DNA from: Thermocladium sp. UBA166
Lineage (GTDB): Archaea; Thermoproteota; Thermoprotei; Thermoproteales; Thermocladiaceae
Reading direction: 5' to 3'
Length of the DNA stretch: 11,550 bases
Assembly: GCA_002508315.1 (NCBI GenBank)
Contig: DAHE01000042.1
Span: forward strand, 32,724 to 44,273
Made by a program: the position numbers and the translations under genes. Positions 1-5,647 of the stretch are shown here, piece by piece (the first letter of the stretch is position 1; each line of letters begins with the position of its first letter). Under the pieces are notes generated by a model. That model saw nothing but the letters and a program-made list of their open reading frames with translations, searched no databases and was not told where the DNA came from.

Positions 1-2
1 CC

Positions 3-44
3 CTCAAAACAGGGAGGAGGTCAGTGGAATGCATCGAACCGTAA
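3..44 (+). repeat. Dispersed repeat, left copy (tnpB-3'-end-like motif)
   Basis: The segment CTCAA..C.GGGAGGAGGTCAGT at 3-25 recurs in reverse complement at 1427-1448 with two mismatches and one gap. Both copies are followed 12-16 nt later by ACCGTAAA. By recollection, the GGGAGGAGGTCAGT block resembles the 3' ends of archaeal IS200/IS605-type tnpB elements. The repeat itself is seen directly; the mobile-element origin is inference. The copy may extend beyond the left edge of the window. Confidence 0.5.
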
Positions 45-66
45 AGCGATGCATGCCCGTTACGGT
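29..66. other. Nested inverted repeats, possible H-type pseudoknot
   Basis: ATGCATCG (29-36) pairs perfectly with CGATGCAT (47-54). The loop between them holds ACCGTAA (38-44), which pairs perfectly with TTACGGT (60-66). The order stem1-stem2-stem1'-stem2' is that of an H-type pseudoknot, with linkers of 1, 2 and 5 nt. As DNA it could instead be two competing cruciforms or a protein-binding site. It lies just past the stop codon of the leftward nuclease gene ending at 87, so it could be part of that mRNA's 3' end or terminator. No transcript evidence is available. Confidence 0.5.
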
Positions 67-86
67 GAACCGCCAATATCTATAAG

Positions 87-1079
87 TTAATAGCTTATTA
101 TGTCTCCTTCATTGGTAGGAATCAGGTGCGCATTGATACCATACTTGCGCCTAAGCGATTGGGCCAGTGAGACCGCATGGCCGTACACAGTATATATTGC
201 CTTTGCCTTGGATTCCAACGCGAACTTGACCAGCGATGAGTAATCGCTGTGGTTGCTTAATTGAATAGATTCATCGCTGCGGGCCCAGCCGGTTACCCCT
301 ATTATCTTTATGGGGCGGCTCAACTTAAATGAGTTCCTGTACCTAAGATCTAAATCGCCTTGTACACCGGCTATTGCCACTATGGGTCCCGCCTCGTCCG
401 CGCCAGGAACCATCACGGAGCCCATGGGCTCGTCCAGCAACAATTTGTTCAATTTATATACTCCATAATCCAGGAATGGGTCGTATCTCCGCAACAACGC
501 CGCCAGTTCCTGGCCCTTGCCCAAGGGATGACCGCTGAACACCACATCATTGCCCTGCGACAACTCGTATTCAACCCTATCCAGTATCAACTCGTAGAGC
601 TGATTCCTAGGCTTGAATCTATAGGCCTCATTACCATATGTTCCCTCCATTACTAGTACATCCACATCACGCATGGCGTCCGCGCCTCTCTGAACCAAGC
701 TATCCTCCAAATTAAAATCCCCTGTGATTCCAATCGAGATATCGTTGAACTCCAGCACGTACATTGCGCTCCCAATAACATGACCAGCATTCAGCACCCT
801 TATGCTGAGCTCATCCAGCACCAATAAATCCCCCACATCCACTACGCTGGGACCCTTGAGGTCCAACCCATATATCGAGGTCAGTATATTGAACGTTTGC
901 CTGGTCAACACGAGACTGCGGGCCTTGGACACGGTCGACGTGAAGTGATCCGTATGGCCATGGGTAATCAATATATAATCGTACTTAGAGGCATCGAACC
1001 TCCTATATGGATCCACCAAGATAGATAATCCATTGTGTTCTATGTATATGCCGCCATTGAACCTTATCTTTAAATCCAT
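87..1079 (-). CDS. Beta-CASP metallo-beta-lactamase-fold nuclease
   Basis: This is a predicted zinc-dependent hydrolase of about 330 residues, probably an RNA- or DNA-processing exonuclease. The metal-binding motif HGHTDH lies near residue 40, followed by the GHVIGSA histidine near 100 and the GDFN aspartate near 121. The segment VMEGTYGNE near 143 matches beta-CASP motif A, and SNHSDY near 277 matches motif B. Motif C is atypical, reading VYGH where families usually have a THG/VHG histidine. The length and order resemble the short 'DNA ligase-associated exonuclease' or mRNA-3'-processing-like MBL proteins rather than the long aCPSF types with KH domains. The start is set at the ATG of MDLKIRF because the TATA box at 1103-1112 lies about 28 nt upstream. 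In-frame TTG and ATG codons at 1103 and 1100 abut the box and would fall before the transcript start. The gene stands alone, downstream of a co-oriented tRNA gene. Substrate is unknown. Confidence 0.82.
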   Translation of the reverse strand: MDLKIRFNGGIYIEHNGLSILVDPYRRFDASKYDYILITHGHTDHFTSTVSKARSLVLTRQTFNILTSIYGLDLKGPSVVDVGDLLVLDELSIRVLNAGHVIGSAMYVLEFNDISIGITGDFNLEDSLVQRGADAMRDVDVLVMEGTYGNEAYRFKPRNQLYELILDRVEYELSQGNDVVFSGHPLGKGQELAALLRRYDPFLDYGVYKLNKLLLDEPMGSVMVPGADEAGPIVAIAGVQGDLDLRYRNSFKLSRPIKIIGVTGWARSDESIQLSNHSDYSSLVKFALESKAKAIYTVYGHAVSLAQSLRRKYGINAHLIPTNEGDIISY

Positions 1080-1102
1080 CAACGTATACCTCCCATACAT
1101 CA

Positions 1103-1112
1103 ATATATAAAT
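1103..1112 (-). promoter_or_regulatory. TATA box for the MBL-fold nuclease
   Basis: On the minus strand this reads TTTATATATT, a near-consensus archaeal TATA box. Its centre is about 28 nt before the ATG at 1079, which implies a leaderless transcript and decides the start codon. Confidence 0.65.
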
Positions 1113-1141
1113 GTAGTCTCCAATGCCAGATTCCTACAGCT

Positions 1142-1245
1142 TGGCGCCGGGGCCGGGATTTGAACCCGGGCCCCCATGCGGGGACGGGATGACTCGCCCA
1201 AAGGGGCCTCAAGTCCCGCGCCTTGGGCCGCTCGGCCACCCCGGC
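1142..1245 (-). tRNA. tRNA-Ser(TGA), intron-containing, CCA encoded
   Basis: The acceptor stem is GCCGGGG (1245-1239) with CCCCGGC (1152-1146). The discriminator is G (1145), and CCA is encoded at 1144-1142. The D-arm is GCC/GGC. The anticodon stem CGGGA (1218-1214) pairs with TCCCG once the intron at 1191-1207 is removed, giving the loop CTTGAGA and anticodon TGA (1211-1209). A long variable arm, CCCC-GCAT-GGGG, marks a class II tRNA. The T-arm is CCGGG-TTCAAAT-CCCGG. The anticodon, the G discriminator and the long variable arm agree on serine rather than leucine. The strongly GC-rich stems fit a hyperthermophile. It decodes UCA and, by wobble, other UCN codons. Confidence 0.93.
1191..1207 (-). 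other. Archaeal tRNA intron (17 nt, position 37/38)
   Basis: The 17-nt insert GCCCCTTTGGGCGAGTC lies between G37 and A38. It forms a textbook bulge-helix-bulge. Loop bases CTTG (32-35) pair with CGAG in the intron, including one T-G wobble. Each side has a 3-nt bulge (AG^G and TC^A), and CCC/GGG closes a CTTT loop. Without excision the anticodon stem cannot form. The predicted processing enzyme is the archaeal tRNA splicing endonuclease. Confidence 0.9.
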
Positions 1246-1270
1246 TCCATTGTGGGGGCAACACATTCCC

Positions 1271-1284
1271 TTTTTAACTTTATG
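1271..1284 (-). promoter_or_regulatory. Promoter of tRNA-Ser
   Basis: The minus strand reads CATAAAGTTAAAAA, an A/T-rich TATA-like element about 30 nt upstream of the tRNA 5' end at 1245, as expected for an archaeal promoter driving a tRNA. Confidence 0.5.
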
Positions 1285-1350
1285 GGGATTAAGGGAGTAA
1301 AAGTCCCATTCCGCGAGGGAGGGGGTGTAGCATATTCTCCCATGTGATGC

Positions 1351-1410
1351 AGGAAGCCCCCACCGCGAGGGAGGGACTCCCCCGCCCGCAAGGATGGGGT
1401 AGTTTACGGT
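1351..1410 (+). mobile_element. IS200/IS605 tnpB 3'-end-like remnant
   Basis: The block starts with GGAAGCCCCCACCGCGAGGG and ends with GGGGTAGTTTACGG. Read in frame it gives QEAPTAREG, the style of sequence I recall at the C-termini of crenarchaeal TnpB proteins. No upstream tnpB reading frame remains. The call is by eye and from memory, so it is tentative. Confidence 0.35.
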
Positions 1411-1448
1411 TTTCCAAATACCGTGTACTGACCTCCTCCCGCCTTGAG
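1403..1448 (-). repeat. Dispersed repeat, right copy (inverted relative to 3-44)
   Basis: On the minus strand, CTCAAGGCGGGAGGAGGTCAGT (1448-1427) matches 3-25 with two mismatches and a one-base gap. ACCGTAAA follows at 1410-1403, as in the left copy. It is preceded on the minus strand by GGGAAGCCCTCGTCC, again reminiscent of a tnpB 3' end. Together the two copies form inverted repeats around the nuclease gene and tRNA-Ser. Confidence 0.5.
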
Positions 1449-1602
1449 TGGACGAGGGCTTCCCGGGGACCTCAGGGGGCATTCCTTAATGAGGGCTGCT
1501 GGACCGCCCCTCGCTGTTGGCGTATAGAGGAAGCGAATCAACCCCACCCAAAAGGGCGAGGCCTATCTCTCATTTTGTCAGCCATTTGGAGGCTCAGTTA
1601 AG

Positions 1603-1610
1603 GATAAATA
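1603..1610 (+). promoter_or_regulatory. TATA box for fen and downstream nuclease
   Basis: GATAAATA is centred about 26 nt before the FEN1 ATG at 1632, with no ribosome binding site in between, which implies a leaderless mRNA for the first gene of the operon. Confidence 0.55.
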
Positions 1611-1631
1611 CAGCGGAATGGCGTTAAGGCC

Positions 1632-2675
1632 ATGGGAGTAACAGAGCTGGGCAAATTGATAAGTGAATCCAGGCAAGAGATTGATCTGGCTAAACTAAAT
1701 GGAAGGATCGTATCAATCGATGCATATAATGCCTTATATCAATTCCTTGCATCCATAAGGCAACCCGATGGTACCCCATTAATGGACTTGAGGGGCCGAG
1801 TGACGAGTCACTTGAATGGGCTTCTATACAGGACGATAAATCTATTGGAGAACGGCATAAAGCCAGTGTACGTGTTCGACGGCAAGCCGCCTCAATTAAA
1901 GCAGACTGAGATAGAGAGGCGGAGAAGAAGGAAGGAGGCGGAGGCCTACGCAGCTGAGGCGGCCGCTAAGGTCGGCAATGCCGAGGAGGCCAGGAAGCAT
2001 TCTCAGAGGGCCATGTTCATCACGGATGAGATGGTGAATGACTCCAAGGAATTGCTGACCGCGATGGGCCTTCCATGGGTGCAAGCGCCTGGAGAGGGGG
2101 AGGCTGAGGCGGCGTTCATGGCTGAGAGCGGAACGGCGTGGGCGGCGGGTAGTCAAGATTACGATTCCCTCCTGTTCGGGGCGCCCAGGCTGGTCAGGAA
2201 CCTAACAGTGACGGGCAAGAGAAAGCTGCCCAATAAGAGGGAGTATGTGGACGTGAAGCCGGAACTCATAGAGTTGGATAGGGTATTGAGGGAGTTGGGG
2301 TTAAGGGATAGAGTTCAATTGATAGATTTAGCAGTGCTTATTGGAACAGACTATAACCCAGACGGGGTGCCGGGGGTAGGGCCTCAAAGGGCTTTAAAAC
2401 TAATCAAGGAATATGGCTCCATTGATAGGGTTGCGAAGGCCGTGGGGCTTGAGAAGTTCCCGCTGGATCCAGTGGTGATACGCGAGTACTTCATGAAGCC
2501 CGACGTGATTGAGGTGGGTGAGCTAAGATTCAATAAACCGGATGAGGGAAAGATAATGGATCTGCTCGTTAGGAGGCATGACTTCAGCGAGGATAGGGTT
2601 AAGGGCGCCATAGAGCGGCTGCGCAAGTCCATGAATAGGACAGGCGGGTCCTCCACGCTGGATGCATTCATGTAG
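1632..2675 (+). CDS. fen: Flap endonuclease 1 (FEN1)
   Basis: FEN1 cleaves 5' flaps during Okazaki fragment maturation and base excision repair. The 347-residue length is normal. The N-terminus MGVTELGKLI is the family start. Metal ligands fall where expected: D30 (SIDAYN), D83 (FDGKPP), E155 and E157 (GEGEAEAA), D176 and D178 (SQDYDSL), and D240 (GTDYNPDG). A helix-hairpin-helix, VPGVGPQRALKLI, follows near residue 246. The charged RRRRRKEAEAYAAEA stretch near 96 belongs to the helical arch. The C-terminus STLDAFM looks like a PCNA-interacting box, but a serine stands where the usual glutamine would be and the last aromatic is methionine. The gene has its own promoter and probably shares a transcript with the nuclease starting 9 nt after its stop. 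Confidence 0.97.
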   Translation: MGVTELGKLISESRQEIDLAKLNGRIVSIDAYNALYQFLASIRQPDGTPLMDLRGRVTSHLNGLLYRTINLLENGIKPVYVFDGKPPQLKQTEIERRRRRKEAEAYAAEAAAKVGNAEEARKHSQRAMFITDEMVNDSKELLTAMGLPWVQAPGEGEAEAAFMAESGTAWAAGSQDYDSLLFGAPRLVRNLTVTGKRKLPNKREYVDVKPELIELDRVLRELGLRDRVQLIDLAVLIGTDYNPDGVPGVGPQRALKLIKEYGSIDRVAKAVGLEKFPLDPVVIREYFMKPDVIEVGELRFNKPDEGKIMDLLVRRHDFSEDRVKGAIERLRKSMNRTGGSSTLDAFM

Positions 2676-2684
2676 TGATGCCCC

Positions 2685-3332
2685 ATGAGGTTATTCCCAG
2701 CATGGATGATCGTGAAGAGCTTGTTCAGCGATGAATTGCGGGGCACTGCCATAGATGTGCTGTTTGGATCGGCATTTGATAAAGCCATGGTTAAGATGAA
2801 TTACTACTACAGGAGGGGCGTGGATAATTACTTGGAGGCCGCCGTGAATTACATGTCGCTAGCTATGAAGGAGGAGGCCGCGCGCATGGGGATCAAACTG
2901 AGCAGCGAGGACGAGGGGAGAATGATTGAGAGGGGCGGCAGGATGCTGGAGGCTTTTCAACGAACACCTGCATTCGGCTTATTGAGGCCCAAGACTGGGT
3001 TAGTGGTGATCGATGAGTCTATTGGAATGTATGTTCAGCCCGACTTCTATGACGGTGACTCGATATACGAGGTTAAATCGTTTAATCCCGCTAAGACTAG
3101 GTATGCCTATTACCAAGTAAGGCTATTTCAATTGGGATATCCGGACAGCGAGGCCGTTTTGGTGGGATTCGATGGCGAGGCGCTTGACCCGATCATAATA
3201 CGGATCAACAAGATGGACGAGGAGGACAGGAATGGCATTGTAAGGGATGTGGCTGAGTTTGGATCAAGCAACGGCATTGAGGGAGAACCGAACCGCGATA
3301 TACTGGCCAAGTACTCCACCGGAAGAGGCTAG
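2685..3332 (+). CDS. PD-(D/E)XK superfamily nuclease, RecB/Cas4-like core
   Basis: I do not recognise a named family, but the 215-residue protein shows the PD-(D/E)XK signature. QPDF supplies D120, YEVK supplies E129 and K131, and YYQVRLFQLGYP near 142 gives the Q-x-x-x-aromatic motif IV of RecB-like nucleases (Q144). A helical region (about 45-95) precedes the core, as in Cas4 and RecB-like proteins. It has no cysteines, so it lacks the Cas4 iron-sulfur cluster. No signal peptide or membrane segment is visible. The start follows FEN1 by 9 nt with a GTGAT ribosome-binding match 5 nt before the ATG, so co-transcription with fen is likely. A role alongside FEN1 in replication or repair is an inference from context. 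Confidence 0.7.
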   Translation: MRLFPAWMIVKSLFSDELRGTAIDVLFGSAFDKAMVKMNYYYRRGVDNYLEAAVNYMSLAMKEEAARMGIKLSSEDEGRMIERGGRMLEAFQRTPAFGLLRPKTGLVVIDESIGMYVQPDFYDGDSIYEVKSFNPAKTRYAYYQVRLFQLGYPDSEAVLVGFDGEALDPIIIRINKMDEEDRNGIVRDVAEFGSSNGIEGEPNRDILAKYSTGRG

Positions 3333-4402
3333 CGACACCGTATTCCCCTCTGGCTCAACCAATTAATTATCGTGGGGCCCAGCACCAAGGGTGCATTGAC
3401 TAAATCGCTTGCTTGCCTGGACCCCGTCAAGAACATGGCTATCTTGAACTCCTTAATTATCCTTTCCATTAATTGAAGCAATTGATCCTTGCCCTGCAAT
3501 GCGCTCACCAGGAAGGGACGGGACATGGAGAATGCTAATGCACCCAGCGATAATGCTTTGGCACCGTCCAAGCCGGATCTTATGCCCCCCGACGCCAGTA
3601 TTATTCCCCGGAACGCTGATTTCACCTCGCAGATCGATATGGCCGTCGGTACTCCCCAGCCATGGAACACCTTGGATAGCTCGCCCACATCATCCCTATG
3701 CCACCTCTCCGCTTCTATTTTTATGAATGAGGTACCACCCACTCCGCCCACGTCTATCGCGGCTATTCCTGACCCCGCCAACGCCATCGCCACCTCCCTG
3801 GATATCCCATTCCCAACCTCCTTAACAATCACGGGCTTGTTTATGGACTTGGATATGTATCTCACCTTCTCCACCACCCCCCTGAACCACGGCTCCCCCT
3901 CCGGCTGGAACACCTCCTGTGCTGGATTCAAGTGTATGGCTACGGCGGATGCATCTATCATTTCAACCGCATCATTTATCCACTCCAGTACCTTACCCTC
4001 GTCCAGCCTGGATATCTGCGGGGCGCCTATATTGGCTATCTTCAACGCCGTCGGCGCCTTCTCCTTTATCACGCTGAACGTCCACCTCGTCTCCGGCTTC
4101 TCTATCGCTATTCGTTGGGAACCCACGTACATCCCCAGGCCAAACCTCTCTACTGCCTCCGCAAACATGGCATTTATCCTGCCGGAGAGCTCAGTTCCTC
4201 CAGTTATTGCGCCCACGAGCAGAGGCGTTGAGAGGTGTTTTCCGAACAACTGTATCTTTGGATCCACCTCATCATAATCGAAGCCCGGCATTGCGTTGTG
4301 GATCAACTGAACCTCGTCGAAGAGCGTCGACCCCTCCTCTGCCTCCCCACGCGCAGCTATCTTTATGTGCTCTACCTTTCTATCCTCAATGCTGATAAGC
4401 AT
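3329..4402 (-). CDS. fni: Isopentenyl-diphosphate delta-isomerase, type 2
   Basis: The enzyme interconverts isopentenyl and dimethylallyl diphosphate, using FMN and NAD(P)H, to feed archaeal lipid synthesis. Typical type 2 motifs are present: the N-terminal DRKVEHI, PLLVGAITGGT near 60-70, HLNPAQE near 157 (with the conserved Asn and Gln), VKEVGNGIS near 193, GVGGTSF near 220 and the phosphate-gripping ASGGIRSGLDGAKAL near 270. The length of about 357 residues is normal. The start is uncertain. A strong Shine-Dalgarno GGAGGTGAT sits immediately before and into the ATG at 4402, while an in-frame ATG at 4411 has none. The 5' end overlaps the MEMO gene, so translation is probably coupled. Its stop shares the tetranucleotide CTAG with the stop of the convergent nuclease gene. 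Confidence 0.94.
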   Translation of the reverse strand: MLISIEDRKVEHIKIAARGEAEEGSTLFDEVQLIHNAMPGFDYDEVDPKIQLFGKHLSTPLLVGAITGGTELSGRINAMFAEAVERFGLGMYVGSQRIAIEKPETRWTFSVIKEKAPTALKIANIGAPQISRLDEGKVLEWINDAVEMIDASAVAIHLNPAQEVFQPEGEPWFRGVVEKVRYISKSINKPVIVKEVGNGISREVAMALAGSGIAAIDVGGVGGTSFIKIEAERWHRDDVGELSKVFHGWGVPTAISICEVKSAFRGIILASGGIRSGLDGAKALSLGALAFSMSRPFLVSALQGKDQLLQLMERIIKEFKIAMFLTGSRQASDLVNAPLVLGPTIINWLSQRGIRCR

Positions 4403-5243
4403 CACCTCCATGGAATGCTATGCTGGCGTAGCCCACGGTCTCCATCTTATTGGGGCCCGTGTTCCCCGAGGTGGCATGCATCAATAGATCCACGTGCTTG
4501 ACTCCCCTAAGCTTGGAGTACTCCATGGCTGTCAATATCGCGCCGAAGCCGCAAATGGATATGTTAAGCCTATCCATAACATCCATTAATCCCTCCGAGT
4601 CCAACTTGACTATGCGATCTATGGCTTTCATGTCCTTCTCGGAGGTCACGTCGTGCGGTTCATAATGGTTTAGATCGCTGGATGCAATGAATACCACGTC
4701 ATTTCTATTCCCTATTACACGAACCAATGCCTGCGCCATGCGGCGCGCCACGTCCAGCGTCTGCTCCCAAACCACTATCGGCACAATCCTGGACCCCGGA
4801 AAAAGGTATTGAATAAATGGAACCTGCACCTCCACTGAGTGCTCCCTCTCAAACGCGAAGGAATCCACCTCAAGTCCTTCGAATGATCTAATCAATTCAT
4901 TGGCAATGGAACTATCGATTTCTATATCCCCCAAAGGAGTCTCCCAGACACCCTCATTCATCACAGCCACAGGCGCGCCCACCCCATAATGATTGGGACC
5001 CATAATTATGAACGTGGACGGGGACAAATGCTTTTTTATCGCCACATATGAGTGGGCGGCTATTGGACCCGAGTATATCAAGCCAGCGTGGGGAACCACC
5101 ACAGCCACGGGGTTCCCTATCGAGCGGGGATTGCGCGCTGGACCTAATTCGTGATTTATGGACCATTCAATCCTACCCCTAAGCAATTCACCATCATCCT
5201 CATAAAACGCACCTGCCACAGCCGGCCGTCGCTTTACAACCAT
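4386..5243 (-). CDS. MEMO1/AmrB family protein
   Basis: This is a member of the MEMO family, related in fold to class III extradiol dioxygenases; the archaeal biochemical role is not settled. Counting from the chosen ATG (285 residues, a normal length), VVPHAGLIYSG gives H52, MGPNHYG gives H85 and ICGFGAI gives C231. These correspond to the His-His-Cys metal site of human MEMO1 (H49, H81, C244). The motifs REHSVEVQVPF and SSDLNHYEPH are also characteristic. The start is set by a TATA box 27 nt upstream; an in-frame TTG at 5267 lies within that box and cannot be transcribed from it. The end overlaps the start of the IPP isomerase gene by 17-26 nt. MEMO genes often sit beside mevalonate-pathway genes in archaea, which supports a link with isoprenoid metabolism. 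Confidence 0.92.
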   Translation of the reverse strand: MVVKRRPAVAGAFYEDDGELLRGRIEWSINHELGPARNPRSIGNPVAVVVPHAGLIYSGPIAAHSYVAIKKHLSPSTFIIMGPNHYGVGAPVAVMNEGVWETPLGDIEIDSSIANELIRSFEGLEVDSFAFEREHSVEVQVPFIQYLFPGSRIVPIVVWEQTLDVARRMAQALVRVIGNRNDVVFIASSDLNHYEPHDVTSEKDMKAIDRIVKLDSEGLMDVMDRLNISICGFGAILTAMEYSKLRGVKHVDLLMHATSGNTGPNKMETVGYASIAFHGGDAYQH

Positions 5244-5265
5244 TGAAAAGCCAAGCATTACACCC

Positions 5266-5274
5266 AAATATATT
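5266..5274 (-). promoter_or_regulatory. TATA box for the MEMO-fni operon
   Basis: The minus strand reads AATATATTT, centred 27 nt before the ATG at 5243. This implies a leaderless transcript covering MEMO and IPP isomerase. Confidence 0.65.
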
Positions 5275-5339
5275 CTTAACCTACCTCCAAATCAAGCCGT
5301 TAGCTAAAGGATTTATTTTAACCAAGAAGATACGCAGAG

Positions 5340-5555
5340 TTACATGGCAGCGGCCGTCTCCTCTGCCTTGGAGTTAATCCTAGCCCGTTCACGGCCATTG
5401 GATGGCCTATATATGGGTTTGATCCCATCTATTATTATGGCCGTCAAGGCAATAACTGATAACGCCACTATCCACAGCGGCAAATCCACGGCCAGCGCCA
5501 ACGCTATTATGGCCCAAGTGGATATAATTGAGGCCGCGAATATTTTTCCACCCAT
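5340..5555 (-). CDS. Small two-helix membrane protein, unknown function
   Basis: I do not recognise this protein. From the chosen ATG it has 71 residues. Two hydrophobic segments (about 5-24 and 27-45) are separated by DLPLW, followed by a charged tail with GRERARINSKAEE. That pattern predicts a helical hairpin in the membrane. A TATA box 24-25 nt upstream supports this start. An upstream in-frame TTG at 5606 would give 88 residues, but it lies before that box. The gene sits alone between the MEMO-fni operon and the acyl-CoA dehydrogenase, all on the minus strand. A long antisense frame covers the same bases, but the TATA box and the membrane-protein character favour the minus strand. Confidence 0.6.
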   Translation of the reverse strand: MGGKIFAASIISTWAIIALALAVDLPLWIVALSVIALTAIIIDGIKPIYRPSNGRERARINSKAEETAAAM

Positions 5556-5574
5556 GATTCGTTGCCGTATAACG

Positions 5575-5584
5575 TATATAAAAA
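5575..5584 (-). promoter_or_regulatory. TATA box for the small membrane protein
   Basis: The minus strand reads TTTTTATATA, about 24 nt before the ATG at 5555, giving a leaderless mRNA. It decides between the short (5555) and long (5606) start. Confidence 0.6.
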
Positions 5585-5611
5585 TGAATCGTTTAAAAAC
5601 ATTCAATTAAC

Positions 5612-5640
5612 ACATTTTACCCCGAAACTTTCGAAATTAC
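5612..5640 (-). terminator. Possible terminator or short hairpin
   Basis: The gap between the acyl-CoA dehydrogenase stop and the small membrane gene contains CGAAA-C-TTTCG (about 5622-5632), a 5-bp inverted repeat flanked by A/T-rich runs. It could help end the dehydrogenase transcript. The evidence is weak. Confidence 0.2.
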
Positions 5641-5647
5641 CTTCACA

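Larger units (their letters stand above)
1246..1631. other. Non-coding region with decayed tnpB-end-like motifs
   Basis: Apart from the tRNA and FEN1 promoters, I see no believable gene here. The open frames lack promoters and resemble no family I know along their length. The stretch is GC-rich and patchy. It contains a 13-bp direct repeat CCGCGAGGGAGGG (1311-1323 and 1363-1375), a plus-strand block at 1351-1410 and a minus-strand block at 1427-1470, both resembling tnpB 3' ends, and a weaker one near 1541-1562. It may be a landing site of several decayed IS200/IS605 elements. Confidence 0.4.

Noticed and set aside
1003..1482. 159-codon minus-strand frame across the tRNA-Ser gene
   Set aside because: It reads straight through a well-supported tRNA and into the nuclease gene in another frame. 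Only its first 20 residues resemble anything (a tnpB end).
1280..1600. Possible RNase P RNA or SRP RNA in the GC-rich gap
   Set aside because: I looked for the conserved GAGGAAAGTC and GGTCAGGTCCGGAAGGAAGC-type cores on both strands and did not find them.
1344..1601. 85-codon plus-strand frame before fen
   Set aside because: No promoter or ribosome site, low-complexity GC-rich translation; the start resembles a TnpB C-terminus and is better explained as a decayed element end.
2685..3332. Annotation of the nuclease as Cas4
   Set aside because: There are no cysteines for the iron-sulfur cluster, and no cas genes or CRISPR repeats in the window.
3489..4277. 262-codon plus-strand frame
   Set aside because: It is antisense to the clearly identified IPP isomerase and its translation has no recognisable domain.
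5344..5610. 88-codon plus-strand frame opposite the small membrane gene
   Set aside because: The minus-strand reading has a TATA box at the right distance and a sensible two-helix membrane protein; the plus reading has no promoter of comparable quality.
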